Part shown: positions 23,443 to 32,032 of the stretch, piece after piece
Position numbering within the stretch: the stretch's first letter is position 1
Layout of the letters: every line of letters starts with the position of its first letter
Assembly: GCA_025358355.1 (NCBI GenBank)
Contig: JANYJX010000034.1
Span: 1-64,000, forward strand
DNA length: 64,000 bases
DNA from: Actinomycetes bacterium
GTDB lineage: Bacteria; Actinomycetota; Thermoleophilia; Gaiellales; Gaiellaceae
Direction: 5' to 3'
Notes under the pieces: generated by a model
Told to the model about the DNA's origin: nothing
Databases searched by the model: none
Seen by the model: the letters and a program-made list of their open reading frames with translations, nothing else
Position numbers and translations under genes: made by a program

Positions 23443-25679
23443 CCGACGCGGCACCTGCCTGGCGCAACCTCCTCGTCGGTGACGAGCTTGCGTACTCCGG
23501 CCTCGAGCCGGCTAGGAGGGCGCGGCTCGAGCGGCTGCCTGACGATCTTGATTCGCAGGTTGTCTCTTCGCTGACGGGCCTCGGCATCACCGAGCTGTTC
23601 TCACATCAGGTGGAGGCTTGGGAGGCGGCGGCGCGGGGCGAGAACGTGATCGTGACCACCGGCACTGCGTCCGGGAAGTCGCTTGCGTTCAACCTCCCCG
23701 TGTTGAACGCAATCGCCGGCGACCCGAAGACGCGCGCGCTGTACATCTATCCGACGAAGGCGCTTGCCCAGGATCAGGCGCGCGCGGTGGCGGCATTCAG
23801 GCTAAAGGGGCTGCGAGCCGCGATCTACGACGGCGACACCGAAACCGAACGTCGCTGGCAGATCCGCAAGTGGGCGAACGTGATCCTGACCAATCCCGAC
23901 ATGCTCAACGTGGGTTTGCTCCCCCATCACGACCGCTGGGGCGATGTCCTCGCGAACCTCCGCTATGTCGTGGTCGACGAGGCGCACGTCTACCGTGGCG
24001 TCTTCGGGTCGCAAGTTGGCAACGTCTTGCGCCGGCTGCGGCGACTCGCTCTCGCGTACGGCAGCCGGCCGCAGTTGCTGCTCACCTCGGCGACGATCGC
24101 GAACCCGGCCGAGCTCGCGCTGGCGCTCACCGGAGAAGCAGCGACTGTTGTCTCGACGGATGGCGCGCCGCATGCGGAACGTGAGATCGTGATCTGGAAC
24201 CCGCCGCTCGTCGATCCCGAGCTGGGCCTGCGGGCGAGCGCACTCGGCGAGGCGTCTCTGCTGATGGCTAGCCTCGTCTCGAGCGGTCTACGCACGATCT
24301 GCTTCGCGAAGAGCCGCAAGGCTGCGGAGTTGATCCATCGCTTCACCGCCGAGCGCGTCGATTCGGAGACTGCGAAGCGACTCGCCCCGTACCGGGCGGG
24401 CTACACGAAGGAACAGCGGCGCGAGATCGAGCGACGACTGACGGAAGGCGAGCTGCTCGGCGTCTCGGCGACGGACGCGTTGGAGCTCGGCATCGACATT
24501 GGTTCGCTGGATTGCGCGATCTCCGTGGGGTTCCCAGGGACAGTCGCGTCGCTGCGCCAGCAGTGGGGACGCGCTGGCCGCCGCGGGCGCGGGCTCGCCG
24601 TTTTGATCGCGAGCGACGACGCGCTCGACCAGTTCTTCGCGCGAGAGCCGGACGCGCTCCTCTCGCGCCAGATCGAGGCGGCGATCCTCGATCATGCGAG
24701 CCCGCGGATTCTCGACCCGCACGTGCTGGCAGCCGCCTACGAAGCACCGCTCGACGCCGCCGATGCCGACACACTCGGGCCTGAGGCGCTCGAGCGAGCC
24801 GCGGTTCTCCCTGGCCTCGAGCGAACACCGGCTGGCTACGTCTTCAAGGGTCGCGACTACCCGGCCGGGCGGATCTCGCTTCGCTCGGGCGACTCCGAGG
24901 CGTTCACGGTTGTCGACACCTCGACCGGCGACGTGCTCGGGCTGGTCGAGCGCGAGCGCGCCTACTCGACCGTTCACGACGGCGCCGTCTACCTGCATCT
25001 CGGCGAGCAGTACGTCGTGTCGCAGCTCGATCACGCGGGCCGCGTGGCCCTCGTTCACCGGCAGGCAGTCGACTGGTACACGCAGGTCAAGAAGGAGACG
25101 GAGACCGCCGTTGAGAAGACACTGAGTAGCGAGCGGCGGGCAGGCGTCCAACTCCAGTTCGGGCTCGTGTCCGTCACCGAGCAGGTCGTCGCGTACCAGC
25201 GCAAGTCGATCAAGGACGGCACAACGATCGAGACCGTGCCGCTCGATCTGCCGAAGACGACGTTCGACACCGAGGCGATCTGGTTTAGCCCCGGGGGCGA
25301 GCTGTTGGCGGGGTACGAGGAGATGCCGAAGCTGATCGGCGCGCTCCATGCGGCGGAGCATTCCCTGATCGCGCTGCTGCCGCTGTGGGCGATGTGCGAC
25401 CGCTGGGACATTGGCGGGCTGTCGACGAACATCCACTTCCAGACGGGTCTGCCGACGATCTTCGTCTACGACGGCCACGCCGGCGGGGTGGGCCTGACCG
25501 AGCGCGGCTTCGCGCAGTTCGAGGGTTGGGTCGCGGACACCCTCCGCTTGGTCACCGGCTGCCCGTGCAAGGAGGGCTGCCCGTCATGCGTCCAGAGCCC
25601 GAAATGCGGCAACCTGAACGAACATCTCGACAAGGCTGGCGCGCGGGCGCTGCTGGAGCGAATGTCGGCGCGGGCGTGA
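23439..25679 (+). CDS. DEAD/DEAH helicase of the MrfA (YprA) type
   Basis: 746 residues if read from a CTG at 23439; MrfA of Bacillus is about the same length. The first canonical start (GTG at 23610) would remove the Q-motif-like segment LGITELFSHQVEAWEAA, so I prefer the CTG, which overlaps the previous TGA as CTGA. Helicase motifs are TTGTASGKSLAF (Walker A), VVVDEAHVYRG, LLTSATIANP and QWGRAGRRGRG. A C-terminal region ends with four cysteines in CPCKEGCPSCVQSPKCGN, the metal-binding block of MrfA-type enzymes. In Bacillus MrfA acts in repair of mitomycin damage. A hairpin at 25704 follows. Confidence 0.87.
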   Translation: MTDAAPAWRNLLVGDELAYSGLEPARRARLERLPDDLDSQVVSSLTGLGITELFSHQVEAWEAAARGENVIVTTGTASGKSLAFNLPVLNAIAGDPKTRALYIYPTKALAQDQARAVAAFRLKGLRAAIYDGDTETERRWQIRKWANVILTNPDMLNVGLLPHHDRWGDVLANLRYVVVDEAHVYRGVFGSQVGNVLRRLRRLALAYGSRPQLLLTSATIANPAELALALTGEAATVVSTDGAPHAEREIVIWNPPLVDPELGLRASALGEASLLMASLVSSGLRTICFAKSRKAAELIHRFTAERVDSETAKRLAPYRAGYTKEQRREIERRLTEGELLGVSATDALELGIDIGSLDCAISVGFPGTVASLRQQWGRAGRRGRGLAVLIASDDALDQFFAREPDALLSRQIEAAILDHASPRILDPHVLAAAYEAPLDAADADTLGPEALERAAVLPGLERTPAGYVFKGRDYPAGRISLRSGDSEAFTVVDTSTGDVLGLVERERAYSTVHDGAVYLHLGEQYVVSQLDHAGRVALVHRQAVDWYTQVKKETETAVEKTLSSERRAGVQLQFGLVSVTEQVVAYQRKSIKDGTTIETVPLDLPKTTFDTEAIWFSPGGELLAGYEEMPKLIGALHAAEHSLIALLPLWAMCDRWDIGGLSTNIHFQTGLPTIFVYDGHAGGVGLTERGFAQFEGWVADTLRLVTGCPCKEGCPSCVQSPKCGNLNEHLDKAGARALLERMSARA

Positions 25680-25703
25680 GCGAATGTCGGCACACAATCG
25701 GCT

Positions 25704-25721
25704 CAAACCCGTGCGGGTTTG
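25704..25721 (+). terminator. Hairpin downstream of the helicase gene
   Basis: CAAACCC-GTGC-GGGTTTG is a perfect seven-base stem with a four-base loop, 25 bases after the helicase stop. It is followed by GCTTGG rather than a T-run, so it is a weak intrinsic terminator by the classical rule. High-GC actinobacteria often use such hairpins. Confidence 0.45.
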
Positions 25722-25749
25722 CTTGGTAGCGTGATTCTTGGGAGCCCCA

Positions 25750-25766
25750 GCCCCCCAGGTGGGGGC
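25750..25766 (+). terminator. Second GC-rich hairpin between helicase and YCII genes
   Basis: GCCCCC and GGGGGC form a six-base stem around a five-base loop. It lies just after the first hairpin and before the leader of the YCII gene, so it may assist termination or mark the leader start. No T-run follows. Confidence 0.35.
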
Positions 25767-25861
25767 GCGGTCCGGGGCGGACTAGGCTCGGATCGCGGGC
25801 CGCTTGTCGATTTCGCTCAATTCGGTTCGTCATAGCTGCGTAAACCACCAAAGGAGGTCAC

Positions 25862-26227
25862 GTGCGGTACCTGGCACTGATCTACGCCGACGAAAACGCC
25901 TGGGACGGGCTCGACGCGGACGAACGGGCAAGAACGCTGCGGCACTACGGCGAATTCGCGGACAAGGCGAGCGCAGCCGGCGTGATGAGGGGCGGCGGCG
26001 AGCTGGCTCCGACCAGCGACGCGACAACCGTCCGCGTCCGCAACGCACAGACGGTTGTCACGGACGGCCCGTATGCGGAAGTGAAGGAGGCGCTCGGCGG
26101 CTACTTCCTCTTCGAGTGCGACTCGATCGAGGATGCGTGCGAGTGGGCGGCAGGCATCCCCGGTGCGAAGACCGGCGCGATCGAGGTTCGCCCCGTGCAT
26201 CGAGATCCCGAGGAGACGCAGCTATGA
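25862..26227 (+). CDS. YCII-domain protein (first of a pair)
   Basis: 121 residues from a GTG preceded by an excellent AAAGGAGGT site at 25850-25858. It begins MRYLALIYADENAWDG and contains TVVTDGPYAEVKEALGGYFLFE, the usual signatures of the YCII-related family that is often encoded beside ECF sigma factors. The protein is a dimeric ferredoxin-like alpha/beta fold with a His-Asp pair in some members; biochemical role unsettled. It overlaps the second copy as ATGA. Confidence 0.85.
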   Translation: MRYLALIYADENAWDGLDADERARTLRHYGEFADKASAAGVMRGGGELAPTSDATTVRVRNAQTVVTDGPYAEVKEALGGYFLFECDSIEDACEWAAGIPGAKTGAIEVRPVHRDPEETQL

Positions 26228-26604
26228 AATACGCGCTGCTCATCTACGCCGACCCGAGCTCCGGGACGGACATGTCCCCGGAGGAGGCGACTACAGCTCG
26301 TGCCGAGTCGATGCCGCAATGGTACCCCGTGTTTGAGGAGCTCGGTAAGGCCGACGGCGCGGCCACCGGCTTCGAGCTGGAGGGCGCAACCGATGCGAAG
26401 GTCGTCAGGGTGCGCGACGGCCAGACGATCGTCACAGACGGCCCGTTCGCGGAGACGAAGGAACTGATTGGGGGCGTGTTTCTCGCGGATCTACCCGACC
26501 TCGACGAGGCGATCCGGATCGCCGCCCTCGTGCCAGCAGCCGAATACGGCTCGCTGGAGATCCGGCCGATCATCGACCACAGCCGCGCGGGAGCCACCAG
26601 ATAG
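26224..26604 (+). CDS. YCII-domain protein (second of a pair)
   Basis: 126 residues from an [17 protein letters not shown] and [22 protein letters not shown] parallel the upstream gene, so the two look like duplicates; they differ at many positions and the duplication is not recent. The TAG stop overlaps the apparent ATA start of the sigma factor gene. Confidence 0.85.
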   Translation: MKYALLIYADPSSGTDMSPEEATTARAESMPQWYPVFEELGKADGAATGFELEGATDAKVVRVRDGQTIVTDGPFAETKELIGGVFLADLPDLDEAIRIAALVPAAEYGSLEIRPIIDHSRAGATR

Positions 26605-27806
26605 ACGCGGTCGCCAAAGCATTCCGCGAGGAATGGAGCCGTGCCGTCTCGATCCTGATCCGCGTCCTCGGCGATTTCGACCTGGCCGAGGACGCGGTTC
26701 AGGACGCATTCGCTCGCGCCCTTGAGCGCTGGCCTCGTGACGGTGTGCCCGCGAACCCGGCGGCGTGGATCGTCGCGACCGCGCGGAACCGCGCGATCGA
26801 CAAGCTCCGCCGCGACCGGACATTCCAACGGAAGGCCGAGCTGCTCGCACGTTTGGAGGAGCTCCCCGCTGAGGAGGAGGACGACGTGACCGCAATACCC
26901 GACGACCGGCTGGCGCTCGTCTTCACGTGCTGCCATCCGGCACTCGCCGTCGAGTCGCAGATCGCGCTCACTCTGCGCGAGGTCGGCGGCCTGACCACTC
27001 CCGAGATCGCGCGCGCGTTTCTCGTCGCCGAGCCGGCGATGGCACAACGGCTCGTGCGAGCAAAGCGCAAGATCCGCACCGCCGGCATCCCATTCCGCAT
27101 TCCGCCCGACTACCTCCTCCCGGATCGGCTGCGCTCCGTGCTCGCGGTGCTCTATCTCGTGTTCAACGAGGGCTACGCGGCAACCGGAGGCAGTGAGTAC
27201 GTGCGGCGAGAGCTCTGCGATGAGGCTATCCGCCTCGGGAAACTGCTCGCCGTCTTGATGCCCGACGAGCCGGAAGCGCTCGGGCTGCTCGCGCTGATGC
27301 TGTTGCACGACTCGCGACGCAACGCGCGGCTATCGCCCCAGGGCGAACTCGTGTTGCTGCACGAGCAGGATCGCGACGCATGGGATCGCCACCGCATCGA
27401 CGAAGGCTTGCGCGTGCTCGATCGCGCCGCGGCGTTACGGCGACCCGGCCCGTATCAGCTCCAGGCGGCAATCTCCGCATCGCACGCCGAGGGCACTGAT
27501 TGGACAGTGATCGTCGCCGTGTACGACCGGTTGCTCGCCTTCGACCCATCGCCAGTGGTTCGCCTCAATCGTGCCGTCGCGATCGCGCTCGGCGGCGACG
27601 TCGAAACCGGGCTCAGCGAGGTTGAGGCGCTCACAGGGCTCAACGAGTACCAGCCGTTTCAGGCCGCCCGCGCCGACCTCCTGCGCCGCCTCGGGCGAAA
27701 CGGCGGAGCGGCCAGGGCGTACCGGGAGGCGCTCGCGCTTACGGCCAGCGAGCCCGAGCGACGGTTCCTCGAGCGCCGCCTCCGCGAGGTTGACTGCGAA
27801 GAGTGA
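26601..27806 (+). CDS. YCII-linked ECF RNA polymerase sigma factor
   Basis: 401 residues if translation begins at the ATA at 26601. The sigma-70 region 2 starts at once: [41 protein letters not shown] and GVPANPAAW, all upstream of the first GTG (26745), so that GTG cannot be the true start. Region 4 has [20 protein letters not shown] 230-residue C-terminal extension with tetratricopeptide-like helices follows, as in the long SigJ-like group linked to YCII genes. These factors are thought to respond to a small-molecule signal through the extension and the YCII partners. No anti-sigma gene is adjacent. Confidence 0.85.
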   Translation: MDAVAKAFREEWSRAVSILIRVLGDFDLAEDAVQDAFARALERWPRDGVPANPAAWIVATARNRAIDKLRRDRTFQRKAELLARLEELPAEEEDDVTAIPDDRLALVFTCCHPALAVESQIALTLREVGGLTTPEIARAFLVAEPAMAQRLVRAKRKIRTAGIPFRIPPDYLLPDRLRSVLAVLYLVFNEGYAATGGSEYVRRELCDEAIRLGKLLAVLMPDEPEALGLLALMLLHDSRRNARLSPQGELVLLHEQDRDAWDRHRIDEGLRVLDRAAALRRPGPYQLQAAISASHAEGTDWTVIVAVYDRLLAFDPSPVVRLNRAVAIALGGDVETGLSEVEALTGLNEYQPFQAARADLLRRLGRNGGAARAYREALALTASEPERRFLERRLREVDCEE

Positions 27807-27816
27807 GAATGGCGCC

Positions 27817-28227
27817 GTGCGGGTCTCGGCAAAGGTCGACTACGCGCTCCGCGCAATCGTGGAGCTCGCCGCGACGGAGTCCGGCGGCCTGGTCAAGTCC
27901 GAGCGGCTGGCGACAGCGCAGACTATCCCGCCGAAGTTTCTCGAAAGCATCCTGCTCGAGCTCCGCCACGCCGGCCTGGTCGCAAGCCAGCGCGGCGCGG
28001 ATGGCGGGTACCGGCTCGGCCGACCGGCCGACGAGATCACCGTCGCCGACGTGATCCGGGCAGTCGAAGGGCCGCTCGCGACGATCCGCGGTGCCCGACC
28101 TGAAGACGTCACGTATGAGGGATCGGCGACTGGCCTCCGCGATGTCTGGATCGACCTTCGCACCGCGATGCGCGGTGTCCTGGAGCGGACGACGATCGCC
28201 GACCTCGTCGCTCGCGGCCCAGGCTAG
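27817..28227 (+). CDS. Rrf2-family transcriptional regulator (CymR-like)
   Basis: 136 residues from a GTG. The winged helix reads [20 protein letters not shown], then [18 protein letters not shown] and [14 protein letters not shown], the standard Rrf2 pattern. The protein has no cysteine, so it cannot hold an Fe-S cluster as IscR and NsrR do and is closer to CymR, which represses sulfur uptake genes with O-acetylserine and CysK as signals. It is convergent with the sulfate transporter operon, and the two stops share a CTAG, which makes control of sulfur uptake plausible. That role is inference. Confidence 0.82.
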   Translation: MRVSAKVDYALRAIVELAATESGGLVKSERLATAQTIPPKFLESILLELRHAGLVASQRGADGGYRLGRPADEITVADVIRAVEGPLATIRGARPEDVTYEGSATGLRDVWIDLRTAMRGVLERTTIADLVARGPG

Positions 28228-29183
28228 CTCGCCGCGAAGACGCGTTCTCGTGCAGGTGTAACCCAGACGATCTGGCCGCGCTCGAGCTCTAGCTCCTCGA
28301 GCTGGTCGCGGGTGATCTGCACGATGATCGGCTCACCATCCGCGCCCGACAGCTCCACGCGGGTCTCGAATCCGAGCCGGCTGATGCGATCGATCATCGC
28401 CTCGACGGCGCCGTCCAATGGTTCGTGCCCGATGTCGAGATCGTGCGGTCGCACAAAGCTGCCGCCGATCCGGTTCACCTCGCCGACGAAGCGCATCACG
28501 AACTCGGTTCGCGGCTCGTCGTAGAGAGAAGCGGGCGCGCCGGCCTGCTCGACGCGGCCAGCGTTCAGCACCACGATCTGGTCCGCGACGTCCATGGCCT
28601 CTTCTTGATCATGCGTGACGAAGATCGTCGTCACGTGCACCTCCTCGTGCAGGTGGCGCAGCCACTCGCGCAGCTCGGCCCGGACACGCGCGTCGAGTGC
28701 GCCAAACGGCTCATCGAGAAGAAGGACACGTGGTTCAGGTGCCAGCGCACGGGCGAGCGCCATCCGCTGCCGCTGGCCGCCGCTGAGCTGCGCGGGATAG
28801 CGGTGCCCGAACGCTTCCAACTGCACGAGCTGCAGCAGCCGATCAACGCGGTCGCGGATCTCCGCCTTCGGCCGCTTGCGCACACTCAGCCCGAACGCGA
28901 CGTTGTCCCAGACGGTCATGTGCTTGAAGGCCGCGTAGTGCTGGAAGACGAAGCCAACATTCCGCTTCTGTGGTCGCAGCGCGGTTGCAAGCTCACCAGA
29001 GATCAGCACGTCTCCCGAGTCAGGTTCCTCGAGCCCGGCGATGATGCGCAGCAGCGTCGACTTCCCGGAGCCGCTCGGGCCGAGCAGCGCCGTCAGCGAG
29101 CCGCCTTCGACTTCGAGCGAGACATCGTCGAGTGCGGTGAAGCTTCCGAACCGCTTCGAGACGTTGCGAACCTCGATCGACAT
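28224..29183 (-). CDS. cysA: Sulfate/thiosulfate ABC transporter ATP-binding protein
   Basis: 319 residues. ATPase of the sulfate importer: Walker [10 protein letters not shown], signature [15 protein letters not shown], Walker [14 protein letters not shown], switch His in [12 protein letters not shown]-terminal regulatory domain (from about residue 235) contains [10 protein letters not shown], which occurs in CysA proteins. It is the last gene of the leftward sbp-cysT-cysW-cysA order, immediately after cysW. ATG start at 29183. Confidence 0.93.
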   Translation of the reverse strand: MSIEVRNVSKRFGSFTALDDVSLEVEGGSLTALLGPSGSGKSTLLRIIAGLEEPDSGDVLISGELATALRPQKRNVGFVFQHYAAFKHMTVWDNVAFGLSVRKRPKAEIRDRVDRLLQLVQLEAFGHRYPAQLSGGQRQRMALARALAPEPRVLLLDEPFGALDARVRAELREWLRHLHEEVHVTTIFVTHDQEEAMDVADQIVVLNAGRVEQAGAPASLYDEPRTEFVMRFVGEVNRIGGSFVRPHDLDIGHEPLDGAVEAMIDRISRLGFETRVELSGADGEPIIVQITRDQLEELELERGQIVWVTPARERVFAAS

Positions 29184-29981
29184 CTACGCGGTCTCCTCTT
29201 GTGGTCGGATCAGGGTCATTGCGAGCAGGACACCGACGGCGAGTAACGCCAAGACAATCGAGATCGCATACGCGCCGGCAAGATCGAAGCTCTCGTAGCG
29301 CTGTTGAACGCGGAGCGTCGCCGTCTCGGTCACGCCCTGGATTCGGCCGGAGACGACCGCCACCGCACCGTATTCGCCGAGCGAGCGCGCGGTCGTCAGG
29401 ATCACGCCGTACGTCACTGCCCAGCGGATCGACGGCAGCGTGATCCGCCAGAATGTCTGCCAGCCGCCAGCGCCAAGCGTTCGCGCGGCCTGCTCCTGCT
29501 CGTCACCGATCTCACGCAGCGTCGGCACGACCTCGCGCGCGACAAACGGGAGCGACACGAAGATCGTCGCGATCACTATCGCCGGCACCGCGAACAGCAC
29601 GCGGATCCCGTGCGCCGTGAGCCACGGCCCGAGCCAGCCCTGGCGGCCGTACAGCAAGAACAAAGCCAGCCCTACAACGACCGGCGAGAGCGCCAGCGGC
29701 AGGTCGATGAACGCGTTGAGCAAGCCCTTAGCCGGAAACTCGCGCCGCACAATCGCGAGCGCGCAGACGATGCCGAACACCGTGTTGATCGGCACCGCGA
29801 TCGCCGAGATGATCAACGTCAGCTCAAACGCGTGGATCGTGTCGTGGGCCGAAAGCGCGTTCCACGCCGGCGCCAGTCCGTGCTGGAACGTCCGCCAGAA
29901 GACAATGCCTAATGGCCCCACGAGGATGACCACGAGGTAGCCAAGTGCCACGGAACGCAGTGACCGTTTAGCCACGATCAT
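29184..29981 (-). CDS. cysW: Sulfate ABC transporter permease
   Basis: 265 residues and about six transmembrane helices. The coupling loop that docks on CysA reads EQEQAARTLGAGGWQTFWRITLP, the EAA motif. PLALSPVVVGLALFLLYGRQG and EYGAVAVVSG are conserved in CysW. It overlaps the end of cysT by 14 bases and is followed directly by cysA, so all are co-translated. Start at an ATG (29981). Confidence 0.92.
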   Translation of the reverse strand: MIVAKRSLRSVALGYLVVILVGPLGIVFWRTFQHGLAPAWNALSAHDTIHAFELTLIISAIAVPINTVFGIVCALAIVRREFPAKGLLNAFIDLPLALSPVVVGLALFLLYGRQGWLGPWLTAHGIRVLFAVPAIVIATIFVSLPFVAREVVPTLREIGDEQEQAARTLGAGGWQTFWRITLPSIRWAVTYGVILTTARSLGEYGAVAVVSGRIQGVTETATLRVQQRYESFDLAGAYAISIVLALLAVGVLLAMTLIRPQEETA

Positions 29982-30819
29982 GCCTCGTTGTGACGTGCCG
30001 GATCACACCGATCGTCAGCAGCAGCACGAACGAGATGACGAGCAGAACGACAGCAACCGCAGCCGCCGCAGGAGTGTCGCCGCTCTCGATCCGCCCGAAG
30101 ATGTAGACGGACGACACTTCGGTCTTGTACGGCAAGTTGCCGGTGATGATCACGAGCGAGCCGAACTCGCCGACCGCCTTCGCGAGCGCGAGTGCAACCC
30201 CGGAGAGAATCCCCGGCAGGATGTTCGGCAGGACAATGCGCCGGAAGGCGACCGCGTCGGAGGCGCCCAAGGAAGCGGCGGCGGCCTCCATCTCCACATC
30301 GAGCTCGCGCAGCACCGGCTGCACCGTGCGCACCACGAACGGCAACGTCACGAACAGGAGCGCGAGCACGACAGCACCACGCGTGTAGGCGACGTTGATC
30401 CCGATCGGAGAGCGCGAGCCGTAGAGCGCGAGCAACGTGAGCCCGGCCACGATCGTCGGCAAGGCAAACGGCAGATCGATGATCGCGTTGACGAGCGCCT
30501 TGCCACGGAAGTCGTCCCGCACGAGAACCCATGCCGTGATTGTCCCGAGCACCGCGTTCAACAGCGCGACGACGAGCGATGCGCCAAGCGTCAGCTTCAG
30601 CGCCGCCACCGCCTCGGGGCTCGAGATCGCCGCCCAAAAGCCGTGTGACCCCGCCTTCTTCGACTCCCAGACGAGAGCCGCCAGTGGCAATACAACGATC
30701 AGCGTCAGGAAGGTTGTGACGATGCCGAGGGACAGAGCTGCTCCCGCCCTGTCCCTCCTGGCACCCAAGCTCCGTGCTCGCCGGGCGATCGCTATCGCGT
30801 CGTTAGCCAGTGACCCCAC
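29968..30819 (-). CDS. cysT: Sulfate ABC transporter permease
   Basis: 283 residues from a GTG at 30819, 17 bases inside the end of sbp. Six hydrophobic helices with the EAA loop MEAAAASLGASDAVAFRRIVLP. DLPFALPTIVAGLTLLALYG and EFGSLVIITGNLPYKTEV are typical of CysT. A longer reading frame begins further upstream in sbp, but that part is polar, Arg/Ser-rich and non-native. CysT and CysW form the channel. Confidence 0.9.
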   Translation of the reverse strand: MGSLANDAIAIARRARSLGARRDRAGAALSLGIVTTFLTLIVVLPLAALVWESKKAGSHGFWAAISSPEAVAALKLTLGASLVVALLNAVLGTITAWVLVRDDFRGKALVNAIIDLPFALPTIVAGLTLLALYGSRSPIGINVAYTRGAVVLALLFVTLPFVVRTVQPVLRELDVEMEAAAASLGASDAVAFRRIVLPNILPGILSGVALALAKAVGEFGSLVIITGNLPYKTEVSSVYIFGRIESGDTPAAAAVAVVLLVISFVLLLTIGVIRHVTTRHDRG

Positions 30820-31813
30820 CGACCTTCCGTTCGATCTCGGCGAGAATGCCAACGCTCGGATCGAAGAACCGCGGCTGAACCTTGCTCCAGCCACCAAGCC
30901 CGAGCTCGTCGATCGTGAACAGACCGGGTCGCGTCGGGAACCGCTTTGCGTTCGTCTGCAGGACGCTCCTCACGACCGGCCGGTAGCCGTTGTCGGCGAA
31001 GAGCTGCTGCGCGGCTGGCGTCCTCAGGAAGCGAAGGAACTGGTTCGCTTTGTCTTTGTTCGGGCTCCCTTTCAGCACCGCAACGGGGTTCTCGATCAGG
31101 ATCGTCGAGCGGGGGATGACGTACTGGATCTTCGATCCCCTGAGCTGCGCAGCAACCGCCTCACTCTCGTACGTGATCAGCGCATCGCCCTTGCCGGAGA
31201 GGAACGTGTTGAGCGCGTCGCGGGCGCTCTTGTCCTGAACGGACACGTTCTTAAACAGCTCTAGCAGGTTGGCCTCGGCCTGTTTCGGCGTCTTCCCCTG
31301 CTTCCGCCAAGCGCCGTAGGCAGCCAACACGTTCCAACGCGCGCCCCCGGACGTGAATGGGTTCGGCGTGATCACTGAGATGCCCGGACGGAGGAGATCG
31401 TTCCAGCCCTCGATGTGCTTGGGATTCCCGTCGCGCAGAACGAGCACCGCGACCGAGTCGGTGACCATCCCCTTGTACGACTGTTTGCTCCAGTTGGAGT
31501 CGACGAGGCCCGCCTTCACGAGCACGTCCATGTCTGGCGCCAGCGAGAAGTTGACGACATCCGCAGGCAGGCCAGCAGCGACAGCACGGGTCTGGTCGCC
31601 GGACGCCCCGTACGACTGCGTGAAGCCGACGCCGGCGCCCGCGGGTGTCTTCTGAAACGCCGCGATCAGCTTCGCGTAGGCGCCCGCGGGTGTGGAGTAC
31701 GCGACCAAGCTCAGTGTCGGTCCGGCCTTCGCGGTCGGGCGGGCCAATGCGCTCGCGACGCCTCCGGCAGCAACGACGAGAGCGAGCATGACGATCGGCA
31801 AGCGGCGACTCAC
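30803..31813 (-). CDS. sbp: Periplasmic/exported sulfate-binding protein
   Basis: 336 residues from a GTG preceded by GGAGGAGT. A signal sequence (IVMLALVVAAGGVASALA) leads to the mature domain: SLVAYSTPAGAYAKLI, QSYGASGDQTRAV (sulfate-binding loop), VVNFSLAPDMDVLV, ITPNPFTSGGARWN and GKGDALITYESEA, characteristic of SBP/CysP. There is no lipobox Cys at the cleavage site, so surface anchoring is not obvious. First gene of the operon; a candidate operator lies 37-67 bases upstream. Confidence 0.92.
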   Translation of the reverse strand: MSRRLPIVMLALVVAAGGVASALARPTAKAGPTLSLVAYSTPAGAYAKLIAAFQKTPAGAGVGFTQSYGASGDQTRAVAAGLPADVVNFSLAPDMDVLVKAGLVDSNWSKQSYKGMVTDSVAVLVLRDGNPKHIEGWNDLLRPGISVITPNPFTSGGARWNVLAAYGAWRKQGKTPKQAEANLLELFKNVSVQDKSARDALNTFLSGKGDALITYESEAVAAQLRGSKIQYVIPRSTILIENPVAVLKGSPNKDKANQFLRFLRTPAAQQLFADNGYRPVVRSVLQTNAKRFPTRPGLFTIDELGLGGWSKVQPRFFDPSVGILAEIERKVGGVTG

Positions 31814-31849
31814 AGGCGACTCCTCCAGTTTTCCTAGCTTCTTGACAGA

Positions 31850-31880
31850 GATTGTTGCGATAATACTGCCTATAACAATC
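31850..31880. promoter_or_regulatory. Inverted repeat upstream of sbp, candidate operator of the sulfate operon
   Basis: GATTGTT (31850-31856) and AACAATC (31874-31880) are perfect seven-base arms separated by 17 bases, within the most AT-rich stretch of this part of the window. It lies between the sbp start (31813) and a TTGACG (31887-31892, minus strand) that could be a -35 box. No well-spaced -10 box is obvious. The position suits a repressor site. The Rrf2-family regulator gene at the other end of the operon is the natural candidate protein; sigma-dependent control is an alternative. Confidence 0.45.
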
Positions 31881-32032
31881 CCCTATCGTCAAGTGCGCGA
31901 GTCCGCCGGCCTCCAAACGGCGGCAATTTCTTCACGAGGAATACACAAAACGACAGAATCCCACGCGTTAAAGCGGTTGATAGCGGGGGATAAGCCTGTG
32001 GAAACTGTGGAACGAGTGCGCGCCGCGCGGAG

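Noticed and set aside
31842-31866. TTGACA followed by TAATAC on the plus strand upstream of sbp
   Set aside because: The spacing of 13 bases is too short for a sigma-70-type promoter and no plus-strand gene follows.
31903-31923. CCGCCG...CGGCGG stem with nine-base loop between accA and sbp
   Set aside because: It has no T-run in either direction, and short GC palindromes of this kind are frequent in such DNA.
31990-32012. TGTGGAAAC and TGTGGAACG near the end of accA, resembling DnaA boxes
   Set aside because: They are imperfect, without an AT-rich partner, and 19 kb from dnaA; chance matches are more likely.
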